From Streptomyces sp. G-G2 (GTDB taxonomy: Bacteria > Actinomycetota > Actinomycetes > Streptomycetales > Streptomycetaceae), in assembly GCF_030063135.1 (NCBI RefSeq), contig NZ_JASISO010000005.1:174411-238410 (forward strand): 64,000 nt of DNA, in the 5' to 3' direction. Position numbers and translations under genes: made by a program. The notes beneath the pieces were generated by a model that saw only the letters and a program-made list of their open reading frames with translations, did no database searches and was not told the origin of the DNA. Of this stretch, positions 35,801 to 53,621 are shown one piece after another; positions within the stretch are counted from its first letter, which is position 1; each line of letters starts with the position of its first letter.

Positions 35801-38800
35801 GCTTCTTCCAGATGTCCCTGCGCGAGGCCGAACTGACCGACCCCCAGGAGCGCCTCTTCCTCCAGACCTCCTGGCACGCCCTGGAGGACGCGGGCTACAC
35901 CCGGGCCCGGCTGCGCGGCAGCCGCGTGGGCGTGTACGTGGGCGTCATGTACGGCCACTACCAGCTGTTCGAGGACGAGCGGGGCCTCGCCGGTGGCATG
36001 GGGTACGCCTCCATCGCCAACCGGGTCTCGTACGTCTTCGACTTCCACGGTCCCAGCCTGGCCGTCGACACCATGTGCTCCTCCTCGCTGACGGCCATCC
36101 ACCTCGCCTGCGAGGCCCTGGCGGCCGGTCACGCGGACTACGCGATCGCCGGTGGCGTCAACCTCGCCCCGCACCCGCGCAAGTACCGCCAGCTGGCTGC
36201 CGGAGGCTTCACCGGCGAGAGCGGACGGTGCCGCAGCTTCGCGGCGGACGGCGACGGCATGGTGCCCGGCGAGGGCGTCGGCGCCGTCCTGCTCAAGCCG
36301 CTGGCGGCGGCGGAACGCGACGGGGACCGCATCCTCGGCGTGATCCTCGGCAGTTCCGTCAACCACGGCGGCAAGACGGGCGGATTCGCCGTCCCCAGCC
36401 CCGGCGCCCAGGGCGAGGTCATCGCGCAGGCACTGCGCACGGCCGGAGTCCCGGCCGACGGGATCTCGTACGTCGAGGCGCACGGCACGGGCACCGCACT
36501 GGGCGACCCGGCCGAAGTGGCCGGTCTCGTACGGGCCTTCGGCGACCTTCCGGCCGGCTCCGTCGCGCTCGGCTCGGTCAAGTCCTCCATCGGCCACCTC
36601 GAATCGGCCGCCGGTATCGCGGCCCTCACCAAGGTTCTGCTCCAGCTGAAGGCCCGGGAACTGGCGCCGTCCCTGCACGCGGACGCCCTCAACCCGGCCG
36701 TCGACTGGAACGCGGTGCCGTTCCGGGTACAGCGCGAACTGGCTCCCTGGACGGGCCCGGGCCCCCTGCGCGCGGGCATCAGCGCCTTCGGCGCGGGCGG
36801 GTCCAACGCCCACCTCGTGGTCGAGGAACATCCCGCGGCGGCCCCGCGGCCCGGCGCCTCGGCGGGACCGGCCGTCTTCCCCTTCTCCGCACGGGACGCG
36901 GAGGGACTGCGCCGCGTCGTCGCGGGCATGCGGAGCTGGCTGGGACCGACGGGGACCGGAGCCGACCCCGGGGACATCGCCACCGCGGCCGGTGTTCCCG
37001 TGACGGCGGTGGACGAACCCCTCGACGAGCTCGGCCTGGACCCGGCCACGATGGTGCGGCTGATCGGACTCGGTGACACCGCCCTGGCGGGCGCCGTACA
37101 CGGCGGCACGACCCTGCGCGAGCTCGCGGGCCGTGTCGGCGCCGGCGCCGGCGCCGACGTCGACCTCGGCCGACTCGCGCACACCCTCCAGGCAGGCCGC
37201 GAGGCCATGCCGCACCGGTTCGCCGTCGTGGCACGCACGGTGGCGGAACTCACCGAGGTGCTCGACGGGTTCCTCGCCGGGCGGTCCGTCGGACACACCG
37301 GCGTCGTGACGGCCGAGCCCGGTGCGGCAATCCCGCCGTCCCCGGCCGATCCGGACGACACGGCCCGCCGCTGGGTCCGGGGAGAGGTCTTCGACTGGGC
37401 GGCCGCCCACCCGGCTCCGGTGCCGCCGCTCTCGCTGCCCGGATACCCCTTCGCGCGCACCCGCTGCTGGATCGACGCCGTCACCCCGGCCGCACCCGCC
37501 GCCGCGGCCCCGACGGCTTCCGCCACCCCGGCCGCCCCCGCCCCGGGCACCCGGCTCCGGGATGCCGTACTGGCCCTGCTGGGCACCGTCAGCGGTTACG
37601 CACCCGCGGACCTCGACCCGGCGGGCTCCTTCCACGAGCACGGCCTGGACTCGCTCGGCCTCATCCGGCTCGCCGACGAGGTCTCCAACGCCTTCGGCGT
37701 GCCCGTCGGCCCCGACCAACTGCTCGCCACCCCCACCCCCCTCGCCCTCGCGCGGTGGCTGGAGGACGAGCACCCGCACACCGCCCCGCCGCTCCCGGCC
37801 GCTCCCGCGGCGGACCGGACGCAGGACCGGACGGCGGACCGGACGGCCGGGGACGACCCCGTGGTGATCGTCGGCATGGCCGGCACACTGCCCGGCGCAC
37901 GGAACCTGGACGAGTTCTGGGCGGCCCTCCAAAAGGGCGGCGACCTCTTCTCCGAGGTGCCCGCCGACCGCTGGGACAGCCGTGCCCACTACGGGGACCC
38001 GGCGCTGCACCCCGACCGGACCCGGATCACCCGGGGCGGCTTCATGCCGGACATCGACCGGTTCGACCCGCTGTTCTTCGGCATCTCGCCCCGCGAGGCC
38101 CGCTGGATGGACCCCCGCCAGCGGCTGCTGCTGCGCACGGTGTGGTCGGCGCTGGAGGACGCGGGCATCGATCCGACCCGTCTCGCGGGCACCGACACGG
38201 GACTGTTCGTCGGCGTCGGCTCGTCCGACTACGCCGAACTGGTACAGCGTTCGGACACGGCCACCGACCCCTACTCGTCGACCGGCCTGACCCCGTCCAT
38301 GCTGGCCAACCGGATCTCCTACCACCTCGACCTCCGCGGCCCCAGCGAACCCGTGGACACGGCCTGCTCCAGCTCACTGGTGGCCCTGCACCGGGCGGCG
38401 GAGGCACTCCGGCTCGGGCACTGCGACACCGTCATCGCGGGCGGCGTCAGCCTCATGCTGTCCCCGGTCACCTTCGCCTCCCTGGAACGGGCCGGCATGC
38501 TCAGCCCCGACGGCGTGGGCCGGGCCTTCGACAAGAACGCCTCGGGGTACGTGCGCGGCGAGGGCGTCGGGGCCGTCGTCCTCAAGCGGCTCAGCCGCGC
38601 CCGCGCCGACGGCAACCCGGTGCTCGCCGTCCTGCGGGGTACCGCCGTCAACCACGGCGGCCGGTCCAACTCGCTGACCGCCCCCAACCCGCGCGGTCAG
38701 GCCGAGGTCATCGTGCGGGCCCACCGGGAGGCGGGCGTGGATCCGGCGACCATCGGGTACGTCGAGACGCACGGCACCGGGACGGTCATCGGCGACCCCG

Positions 38801-41800
38801 CCGAGACCAACGGCCTGCGCCAGGCCTTCGCCGAGCTCTACCGCGACTGGGGCCACCCGGCGCCGACCGTCCCGCACTGCGCCCTCGGCGCTCTGAAGAA
38901 CACCATCGGCCACCTCGAACCGGCGGCGGGCATCGCCGCCGTGCTGCGGGTCCTGCTGTCGATGCGCCACGGGCGGATCACCGGCGACCCGCACGGCCCC
39001 GAGCTCAACCCCCACCTGGCGCTGGAGGGCACGGCCTGCGAGATCGCGGTCGAGTCCCGTGACTGGCTGCCCGCGGCGCCCGGTGTACCGCGCCGCGCCG
39101 GGGTCAGCTCCTTCGGCTACGGCGGGGTCAACGCCCACGTCGTACTCGAGGAGTACCCGGCCGACGAACCGTCACCGGCCGCCCGGCCGGCCGTGTTCGC
39201 CCTCTCGGCCCGTGACCCGGAGCGGCTGCGGGCCACCGCGCGGTCCCTGGCCGACGCGCGGGACTCCTGGGCGCACGACCTGGCCGGAACCGCCCACACC
39301 CTGCAGACCGGTCGCGCGGAACACGCCGAACGCCTGGCGTTCGTCACGGACTCGGGCGAGCACGCGGTGGAGACCCTCCGCCGCTTCCTCGCCGGGGACG
39401 TCTCCGGAGTTCACCTGGGGCGCGTGGAACGGCACGCCGACCGCTCGCCGTTCGACGGGCGGGGCGACGAGGAGACCGCCGCCGCGTGGGTGCGCGGCGC
39501 GTCGGTCGACTGGCCGGCCCGGTGGGAGCGGACGCCGAAGCTGCGCTCGCTGCCGCCGTACCCCTTCGCCGCCGAACGGTACTGGTTCACGGAAGGAGCC
39601 CCCGCGGCTGCCGCCTCGCCGCCGGCCGCCCCGGCGGCAGCCGCGCCGACCGCCCCGGTGACCGGGGCGGAGGCCGCCGCACGTTCCGTTCCCGAGCCGG
39701 TCGCCGCGGCAGCCGACGGGACCGGTGCCCCGGCGCCCGTCAGCCTCTTCACGGCCGCCTGGGTGGCCGAGCCCGTACCGCCCGCGGCCCCGCACCCGGG
39801 CCGGGTACTGGTCTTCGGCGACCTGCCGGTCCCCGGCGCCGTCACCGTAACGGCCGGATCCGCGTACGCCGACGAGGGCTCCACCGTCACGATCCGCCCC
39901 GGCGAGGCCGAGGACTATGCCCGGCTGCTCGCCACCGGCGCGGACCGGATCGTGCACCAGTGGCCGCTGCTGCGGCCCGAGCGCCCGGACCTGGGCATCG
40001 AGTCGGTCTTCCTCCTCGTACGCGCCATGGCGGCCTCCCGCGCCGCCGCGCGGATCCAGGTCCTGGTGCCGGAAGGTGCCATGGCGGAGGCCTGGGGCGG
40101 GTTCGACACCTCGTTGCGCGCCGTCCTGCCCGGCACCGCCTTCGGTGTCGTACGCGTCGTCGGCCGGGTCGAACCGGCCGCCCTGCTCGCCGAGGTGGCC
40201 GCCGAGCGGCTCTCCTCGGCCGCTGTCCGCCTCTCCGCGACCGTGCGCACCGTGCGCGTGCTCACGGAGACCGACCCGAGCCCCGTCACGGAGTCCCCGC
40301 TGCGCGCGGGCGGCGTCCACCTGGTGACCGGCGGCGCCGGGGGCCTCGGCCTGCTGCTCGCCCGTACCCTGCTGTCGCGCGGCGCCCGGGTGGCCCTCAC
40401 CGGCCGGTCCTCCGCCGCGGACCGGGCCCGGGAACTCGCCGCGCTCCGCGCCCTCGGTGACGTGGCCTACTTCCAGGCGTCCGTGGACGACCGGGCCGCC
40501 ATGGCCCGGGTCGTGGCGGACGTCAAGCAGAAGTGGGGCCCGCTGCACGGGGTCTTCCACCTGGCGGCGACCGCCTCGCGCACGCCGCTGCCCGGCAAGG
40601 ACCTCGCGGAGTTCCGCTCCCACCTGCGGGCCCGCTTCGAAGGCACCCGCGTGCTCGACGAGGTGACCCGTGACGAACCGCTGGACCTGTTCGTCCTGTA
40701 CTCCTCCCTGGCCGGGCAGCTCGGCGACTACGGCCTGGCCGACTACGCCGTCGGCGCCCGCTACCTCGACGGATTCGCCGAGGAACGCGAGGCACTGCGC
40801 ACGGCGGGCCGCCGCAACGGGCGCACGGTCTCGGTCGACTGGCCCATGTGGCGTGCCGGAGGCATGCACGTGGGGGCCGAGGACGAGCGCCGCTACCTCG
40901 CCGACACCGGCTTCCGCTACCTGGAGACCGAGGAGGGCGAGCGACTGCTCGACCTCGCCCTGAGACTGGGACGCCCCCAGGTCGCCGTACTGCCCGGAGC
41001 GCCCGAGCGGATGCGCGAGCGGGTCGAGGCGATGCGCGTCCGGGAGCGCGGGCACCGCGCCCGCCCGGCCGCCCCGGCGCCCGCCGCTCCCGTACGGGCG
41101 GGCGAACTGACCGACCGGCTGCGGGAGCTCGTCGCCGAGCTGCTGGGCCTGACGCCGAAGGCGCTCGACCCGGAGGCCGGTTTCGGCGAGTACGGCCTGG
41201 ACTCCTTCGGGCTCCAGTCCCTCTCGGTGGCCCTGGAGGAGCGCTACGGCGTCTCGGTGCCGACGACGGTCCTGTTCGGTGAGAACACGGTCGAGAAGCT
41301 CGCCCGGCACCTGCTCGCGGAACACCCATCGCTGGCGGACCGGCAGGAGACGGCCGCCGCCCCGATCACGGAGCCGGTCACCGCGACCGTCACCGCCACC
41401 GCCACGGTCAGTGCTCCGCCCGCCGCTCCGGCCGCAGCGCCCCCCGGGGAGGACGCCGTCGCCATCGTCGGCATGTCCGGACGGTTCCCCGGCTCGGCGG
41501 ACCTGGAGGAGTTCTGGCGGCACCTCAGGGACGGACGGGACCTGATCACCGAGACCCCCGCCGACCGCTGGGACTGGCAGGAGGTGTCCCGGCGCTTCGG
41601 CGGAACCGCCCGCTGGGGCGGCTTCCTGAGCGACGTCGACCGCTTCGACGCACGGTTCTTCAAGCTCTCGCCCGCCGAGGCGGAGGTCATGGACCCGCAG
41701 CACCGGCTGTTCCTCGAACACACCTGGGCCGCGCTGGAGGACGCCGGCTGCCGGGCCGACCTGCTCGCCGGCCGCCGGGTCTCCGTCTTCGCCGGCGTCC

Positions 41801-44800
41801 AGTTCAACGACTACGAGTCGATGGTCCTGCGCGGCGAGCAGATCAACCCCCACGCGGGCACCGGACTCGCCCGGACCATCCTGACCAACCGCATCTCGTT
41901 CCTGCTGGACCTCAAGGGCCAGAGCGAGAGCATCGACACCGCCTGCTCCAGCTCCCTGGTGGCACTGCACCGCGCCGTCCGCGCCCTGCGCGCGGGGGAG
42001 AGCGAGCTGGCCGTCGCGGGCGGCGTGAGCCTGGTGCTCTCGCCGCAGACCGTGGTGGCGGGCAACCAGCTCGGGGTGCTCTCCCCGGACGGCCGCTGCA
42101 AGGCCCTGGACGCGCGGGCCGACGGGTACGTCAAGGGTGAGGGCGTCGGCGTACTCGTCCTCAAGCCGCTCTCCCGCGCCCTCGCCGACGGCGACCGGGT
42201 GCACGCGGTGATCCGCGGCAGCGCGGTCGGTCACGGCGGTCACGCCTCCTCGCTGACCGCCCCCAACCCGCTGGCCCAGGCCGCCCTGCTCGTCGAGGCC
42301 TACCGGGACGCCCGGGTACCGGCAGGAACGGTGTCGTACACCGAACTCCACGGCACCGGCACCGCCCTCGGCGACCCGGTGGAGATCGACGGCCTCGTCC
42401 GGGCCCACCGGACCCTGGCCGACGGCCCCGCCACCCCCTGCGGCATCGGCACCGTGAAGAGCAACATCGGGCACCTGGAGCCCGCCGCCGGCATCGCCGG
42501 AGTCATCAAGGTGGTGCTGGCGATGCGCCACCGGACCCTGCCGAGGACGCTGCACCTCCAGACGCTCAACCCGCTGATCGACCTCGCCAATACCCCCTTC
42601 CAGCCCGTACGGGAAACCACCGCGTGGGCTCCCGAGGACGCCGACGGAGCGCCCCTGCCGCTGCGCGCGGGCGTCAGCTCCTTCGGCTTCGGCGGCGTCA
42701 ACGCGCACGTCGTCCTGGAGGAGGCGCCCGCCACCGCGCCCAGGGCCCGACTCCAGGGCGAGGCGCCCGAGGTGTTCCTGCTGTCGGGCAGGGACGCCGC
42801 CGCCCTGCGCCGGTACGCCGTCGCGATGGTGGAGTTCCTCGACGCGGAGGCGGAGGACGGCGCGGACGCGGACGAGAGCGAGGGCGCGCCGTCGCTGGCC
42901 GCGCTCGCGTACACCTCTCAGGCCGCCCGCGTGCCCATGGCCGCCCGGCTCGCGCTGGTCGCCCGCTCCACCCGCGACCTGCGCGAGCAGCTGGCCGCCC
43001 ACCTCGCGGCCGAGCACGCCCACGGCCGTACGGACGCGGACCACGCGTGGCTGTCCGAACCGGAGGGCGCCGACTACCTCGCCCGCCTGGTCCGGGAGGG
43101 ACGGCTCGACCAGCTCGCCCGGCTCTGGCAGGACGGCGCCGACATCGACTGGGCCGCCCTGCGTCGCGGCGACCGGCCGCCGCTGACGTCCATGCCGACC
43201 TACCCGTTCGCCCGGGAGCGGCACTGGCTCACGACGGAGACCGCCACCGGAGCGCCGCCCGCCGCGCGGGACTCCTCGCTGCTCCTGGTCAAGCGCTGGG
43301 AGGCCGCGCCGCTGCCGCCCGCCGAACTGCCCGCCGGCGTCCTGGTACTGGCCCGCGCCGAGAACGAGGCCCTCGCCACGCGGGCCTTCGGCCCCTCCGC
43401 CACCGTGGTCCGGGTGGACGACGGCGACGCGGACACCGCCCGGCGGATCACGGAAGCGGCCCGCCGGGCGACGGCCGTGATCGACCTGGCCGACGTATCG
43501 GACACGGCGCTCACCGCGCCGGAGCCCGACTGGTCCCGGATCGAGCTCCTGCGCGAGCTGGTCACCGGGAACCGCACCCGGGGTTTCGCCTACCTCCACC
43601 TGACCCGGGGTCTCACCACCTTCCGGACCGAGCGGCCCACGCTGCGCGGCGCGGCCTACGCGGGCCTGGTGCGGATGCTGACGGCCGAGTACCGGGGCCT
43701 GTCCGCCCGCACCCTCGACCTCGACACCCTGGACCCGGCCGCACTGCGCGAGGCGGCCGCCGCCGAACTCGCCGCCACCGACCCGGTCACCGAGGCCTGC
43801 GTACGGGCCGGAGTGCGCCACCGTCCGGTGCTGCGGCCCGCCGACGGCGCGCCCGCGTCCACCGGCTGGTCCGCGGACCTGGCCGGAGGAACCGTCGTGA
43901 TCACCGGTGGGACGGGCGCCCTGGGCCGACTGCTCGCGGCCCGGCTCGTCGAGCGGGGCGCCGACCGTCTCGTGCTCCTCGGCCGCACCCCGCTGCCCGC
44001 CCGGACCGAGTGGCCCGCGCTCCTCGCGGACCCCGGCACGGACCCGGCCCTCGCGGCCCGGCTGCGTGACCTCGCGGCCCTGGAACGCCCCGGTGTCCGG
44101 CTGGTGGTCGAGGCCGTCCCGCTCGACGGGATCGCCGAGGTGCTCGACCGCGCCCGGCGCGAGATGGGCCCGATCGTCGGCGTCGTGCACTGCGCCGGAC
44201 TCGGCGTCATGCGCGACCCGGCCTTCATCGGCAAGCGGATCGAGGACGTACAGCGGGTCATGGAACCGAAGACCGCGGGGCTCCAGGCCGTCCTGGACGG
44301 CTGCGCCGACGACCCGCTGCGCTTCGTCGTGCTGTACTCGTCCGTCGCGGGCGCCGTGCCCGCGCTGGCCGTGGGCATGAGCGACTACGCGCTGGCCAAC
44401 TCGGTGCTGGACCGCGTCGCCGAGTACCGCACCGCCACCGGCGGCGCCCACGCCCCCGTCATCCGCTCGCTGCAGTGGCCGAGCTGGCGCGCGGCGGGCA
44501 TGCCCGAGGCCGACACCCAGGCCTACCGGGGCCTCGGCCTGCGCACCCTGGACCCGGAGGCGGGGCTGGACCTGCTGGACCGTGCCATGAGCGGGTCCGA
44601 CCCGGTCGTGCTGCCCTGCGTGGTGGACGCCGCGGGCTTCGACGCCGCCCGGCTGTTGGCGGTGCCCGCGCCGGGCCGACCGGACGGGACGGCGCCCGCG
44701 CCAGCCCCTTCGGCGGCCCCGCGCGGGGTACCGGCCGCGCCCGGTCTCGTCCGTCGCGTGAGTGACGTCATCGGCTCGACGCTCCGGTTGGAGCCCGGCA

Positions 44801-46616
44801 CGTTCGGCGCGGACGAGGAGTTCGCCGACCTGGGCGTGGACTCGATCATGATCGCCCAGATCCTTGCCGCGCTGGAGCGGGAGCTCGGCGTCGTCGCGGA
44901 GCCCTCGACCATCCTGGAGAACCCGACCGTGGCCCTCCTCGCCGAGGCCCTGCGGGACCAGGTGCCGGACCTCGCGACCGCTGTGCGGGACACCGGTCCG
45001 GCCCCCGCCCCCGCCGCGGCCACCCCCGCGGCCGGGGCCACCCCTCCCACCACGGCCACGGCCACCGTCCCCGTCCCGGCTCCCGCGCCCGTTCCGGCCG
45101 CACCCGCGGCCGCGGCCGAAGCGTCCGGCGCTCCCGACGCCGGAGCGGCCGCGCGGCGCGAGGACCTCGCCGTCATCGGCATCGCCGCCCACTTCCCCGG
45201 CGCCCCGGACCACGGGACGTTCTGGCGGAACCTGCTGTCCGGAACGGACTCCGTCACCGAGGTGCCGCCCTCCCGCTGGGACCCGGACCGCTTCTGGCGG
45301 CCCGACCCGCAGCCCGGCACCACCGTCAGCAAGTGGGGCGGATTCCTCGACGCCATCGAGGACTTCGACCCGGAGCACTTCCGGATCGACCCGGCCGGAG
45401 CCGCGTACGTCGACCCCCTGGTCCGGCAGGTCCTGGAGACCGGCGTGGAGTGCCTGGCCGACGCCGGACTCACCCCCGAGCAGGTCGCGGGCCGACGCGT
45501 GGGAGTCTTCGCGGGCGCCCGTACGGCGAACTTCGGCGCGCACGTCGCCGCCGCCGGTCCGCACTCGATCAGCGGAATGGCGCAGAACTTCATCGCCGCG
45601 CACCTCTCGCACCACCTCGACCTGCGCGGACCGGCCGTCGTCGTGGATACGGCCTGCTCCAGCGCACTCGTCGCCGTGCACCTGGCCGCCGCCAGCCTGC
45701 GGACCGGGGAATGCGACCTGGCCTTCGCGACGGGGGCGGACATCCTCCTCGACGAGGTGCCCTTCGTCGGGATGAGCGGGGCGGGCGCGCTGTCGCCCAC
45801 CGGGCGCTGCCACACCTTCGACGAGCGGGCGGACGGCATCGTCCTCGGCGAGGGCGCCGGCACACTGCTGCTCAAGCGGGTGTCCGACGCGGTGCGCGAC
45901 GGAGACCGGATCTACGCGGTGATCGAGGGGAGCGCCGTCAACAACGACGGCCGCACCATGGGCATCACGACACCGAACCCGCGCGCACAGCGGGAGGTGA
46001 TCGAGGCGGCCCTGGCCGACGCCGGTGTCTCCCCGGCCCAGCTGGGTTACGTGGAGGCCCACGGCACCGGCACCATGATCGGTGACCCGATGGAACTGAA
46101 GGCGCTCACCGAGGCCTTCCGCGCCCGCACCGACGAGGTCGGCTTCTGCGGCGTCGGCAGCGTGAAGACCAACATCGGACACACCCTCAGCGCGGCGGGC
46201 ATGGCCGGACTGATCAAGGTCCTGCTGTCGGTCCACCACGGGCAGTTGCCGCCGACGCTGCACTGCGCGAACCTCAACCGCCGCTTCCGCTTCGAGGACT
46301 CCCCGCTGTTCCCCGTACGGGAACCGCGGGGATTCCCCGGGCGCGACGGCACGCGCCGGGCCGCCGTCAGCTCCTTCGGGTTCGGCGGCACCAACGCGCA
46401 CATGGTGGTGCGCCAGGCACCGGACGCCCACGTCCCCGCCCGCGGACCGCTGGACCCGCCCCGCTACGAGCGGCGGCGCTTCTGGTTCGACCCGCCCGCG
46501 CGAACGGCCGCGCGAGCGCCCGCGCGCACACCCGTGCAAACGCCCGCGCCGCCCCCCGTACCGGCCCCCGCGCCGTTCTTCGAGCTCGAGTTCTCCACTG
46601 TGCCGGAAGGAAAGAA

Positions 46617-46620
<4 letters not shown>
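27037..46620 (+). CDS. Trans-AT PKS gene D: DH-KR-ACP / KS-DH-KR-MT-ACP / KS-ACP / KS-KR-ACP / KS-KR-ACP / KS (6527 aa)
   Basis: Largest protein of the cluster, carrying the rest of module 7, modules 8-11 and the KS of module 12. Rough residues: linker 1-148, DH 152-408, KR 418-805, ACP 858-936; KS7 978-1400, DH 1567-1831, KR 1868-2301, C-MT 2335-2685 (IEIGAGTGGTT), ACP 2720-2800; KS8 2856-3266, serine-less insert 3305-3371, ACP 3505-3583; KS9 3608-4040, KR 4233-4668, ACP 4688-4766; KS10 4807-5230 (ELHGTGT), KR 5413-5878, ACP 5904-5981; KS11 6043-6460; tail ending FFELEFSTVPEGKK. All five KS domains have Cys-His-His. No AT is present. It starts inside gene C's stop (TGATG) and ends in an ATGA overlap with E. 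In effect it is the KirAIV counterpart, although module 9 lacks the expected KR and MT. Confidence 0.95.
29968..35435 (+). other. Module 8: KS-DH-KR-MT-ACP (methyl-branched olefin)
   Basis: KS7 (DTMCSSS, EAHGTGT, NVGHLESASG) is followed by a DH (HRLGETRLLP; HPSVVDGALH), a KR (GGAGGIG, FFSSAVA, GNYAAGS), a C-methyltransferase (GAGTGGTT, VVAANVLHAT) and an ACP (GVDSLTVP). Unlike KS3, KS8 and KS12, which share its subtype, KS7 has no ACP-like insert in its flanking linker. The predicted unit, a C-methylated double bond, matches the elfamycin diene. Confidence 0.88.
32557..32601 (+). repeat. 15-bp tandem repeat x3 between DH and KR of module 8
   Basis: GTCACCGGAGCGCCC repeats at 32557, 32572 and 32587 (last copy diverging at its end), encoding VTGAP VTGAP VTGAA in a linker. 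Confidence 0.92.
35602..37785 (+). other. Module 9: KS-ACP with a serine-less ACP-like insert; no KR or MT
   Basis: KS8 (DTMCSSS, EAHGTGT, SIGHLESAAG) keeps all three catalytic residues. Its flanking linker holds an ACP-like insert (EPLDELGLDPATMVRLIGLG, 36950-37150; D-P in place of D-S) and ends with LPGYPFARTRCW. A normal ACP follows (GLDSLGLI). No reductase or methyltransferase is present, although the kirromycin backbone needs a reduced oxygen and a C-methyl here. Confidence 0.85.
37858..41335 (+). other. Module 10: KS-KR-ACP
   Basis: KS9 (DTACSSS, ETHGTGT, TIGHLEPAAG), KR (TGGAGGLG, LYSSLAG, ADYAVGA) and ACP (GLDSFGLQ). The KR should give the hydroxyl that becomes part of the tetrahydrofuran ring in elfamycins. 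Confidence 0.87.
41455..44980 (+). other. Module 11: KS-KR-ACP
   Basis: KS10 has DTACSSS, ELHGTGT and NIGHLEPAAG. The KR (TGGTGALG, LYSSVAG, SDYALAN) is similar along its length to the module 1 KR, including the insert around RTEWPALLADPGTDPALAAR. The ACP serine is in GVDSIMIA. Confidence 0.87.
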
Positions 46621-53617
<6,997 letters not shown>

Positions 53618-53621
<4 letters not shown>

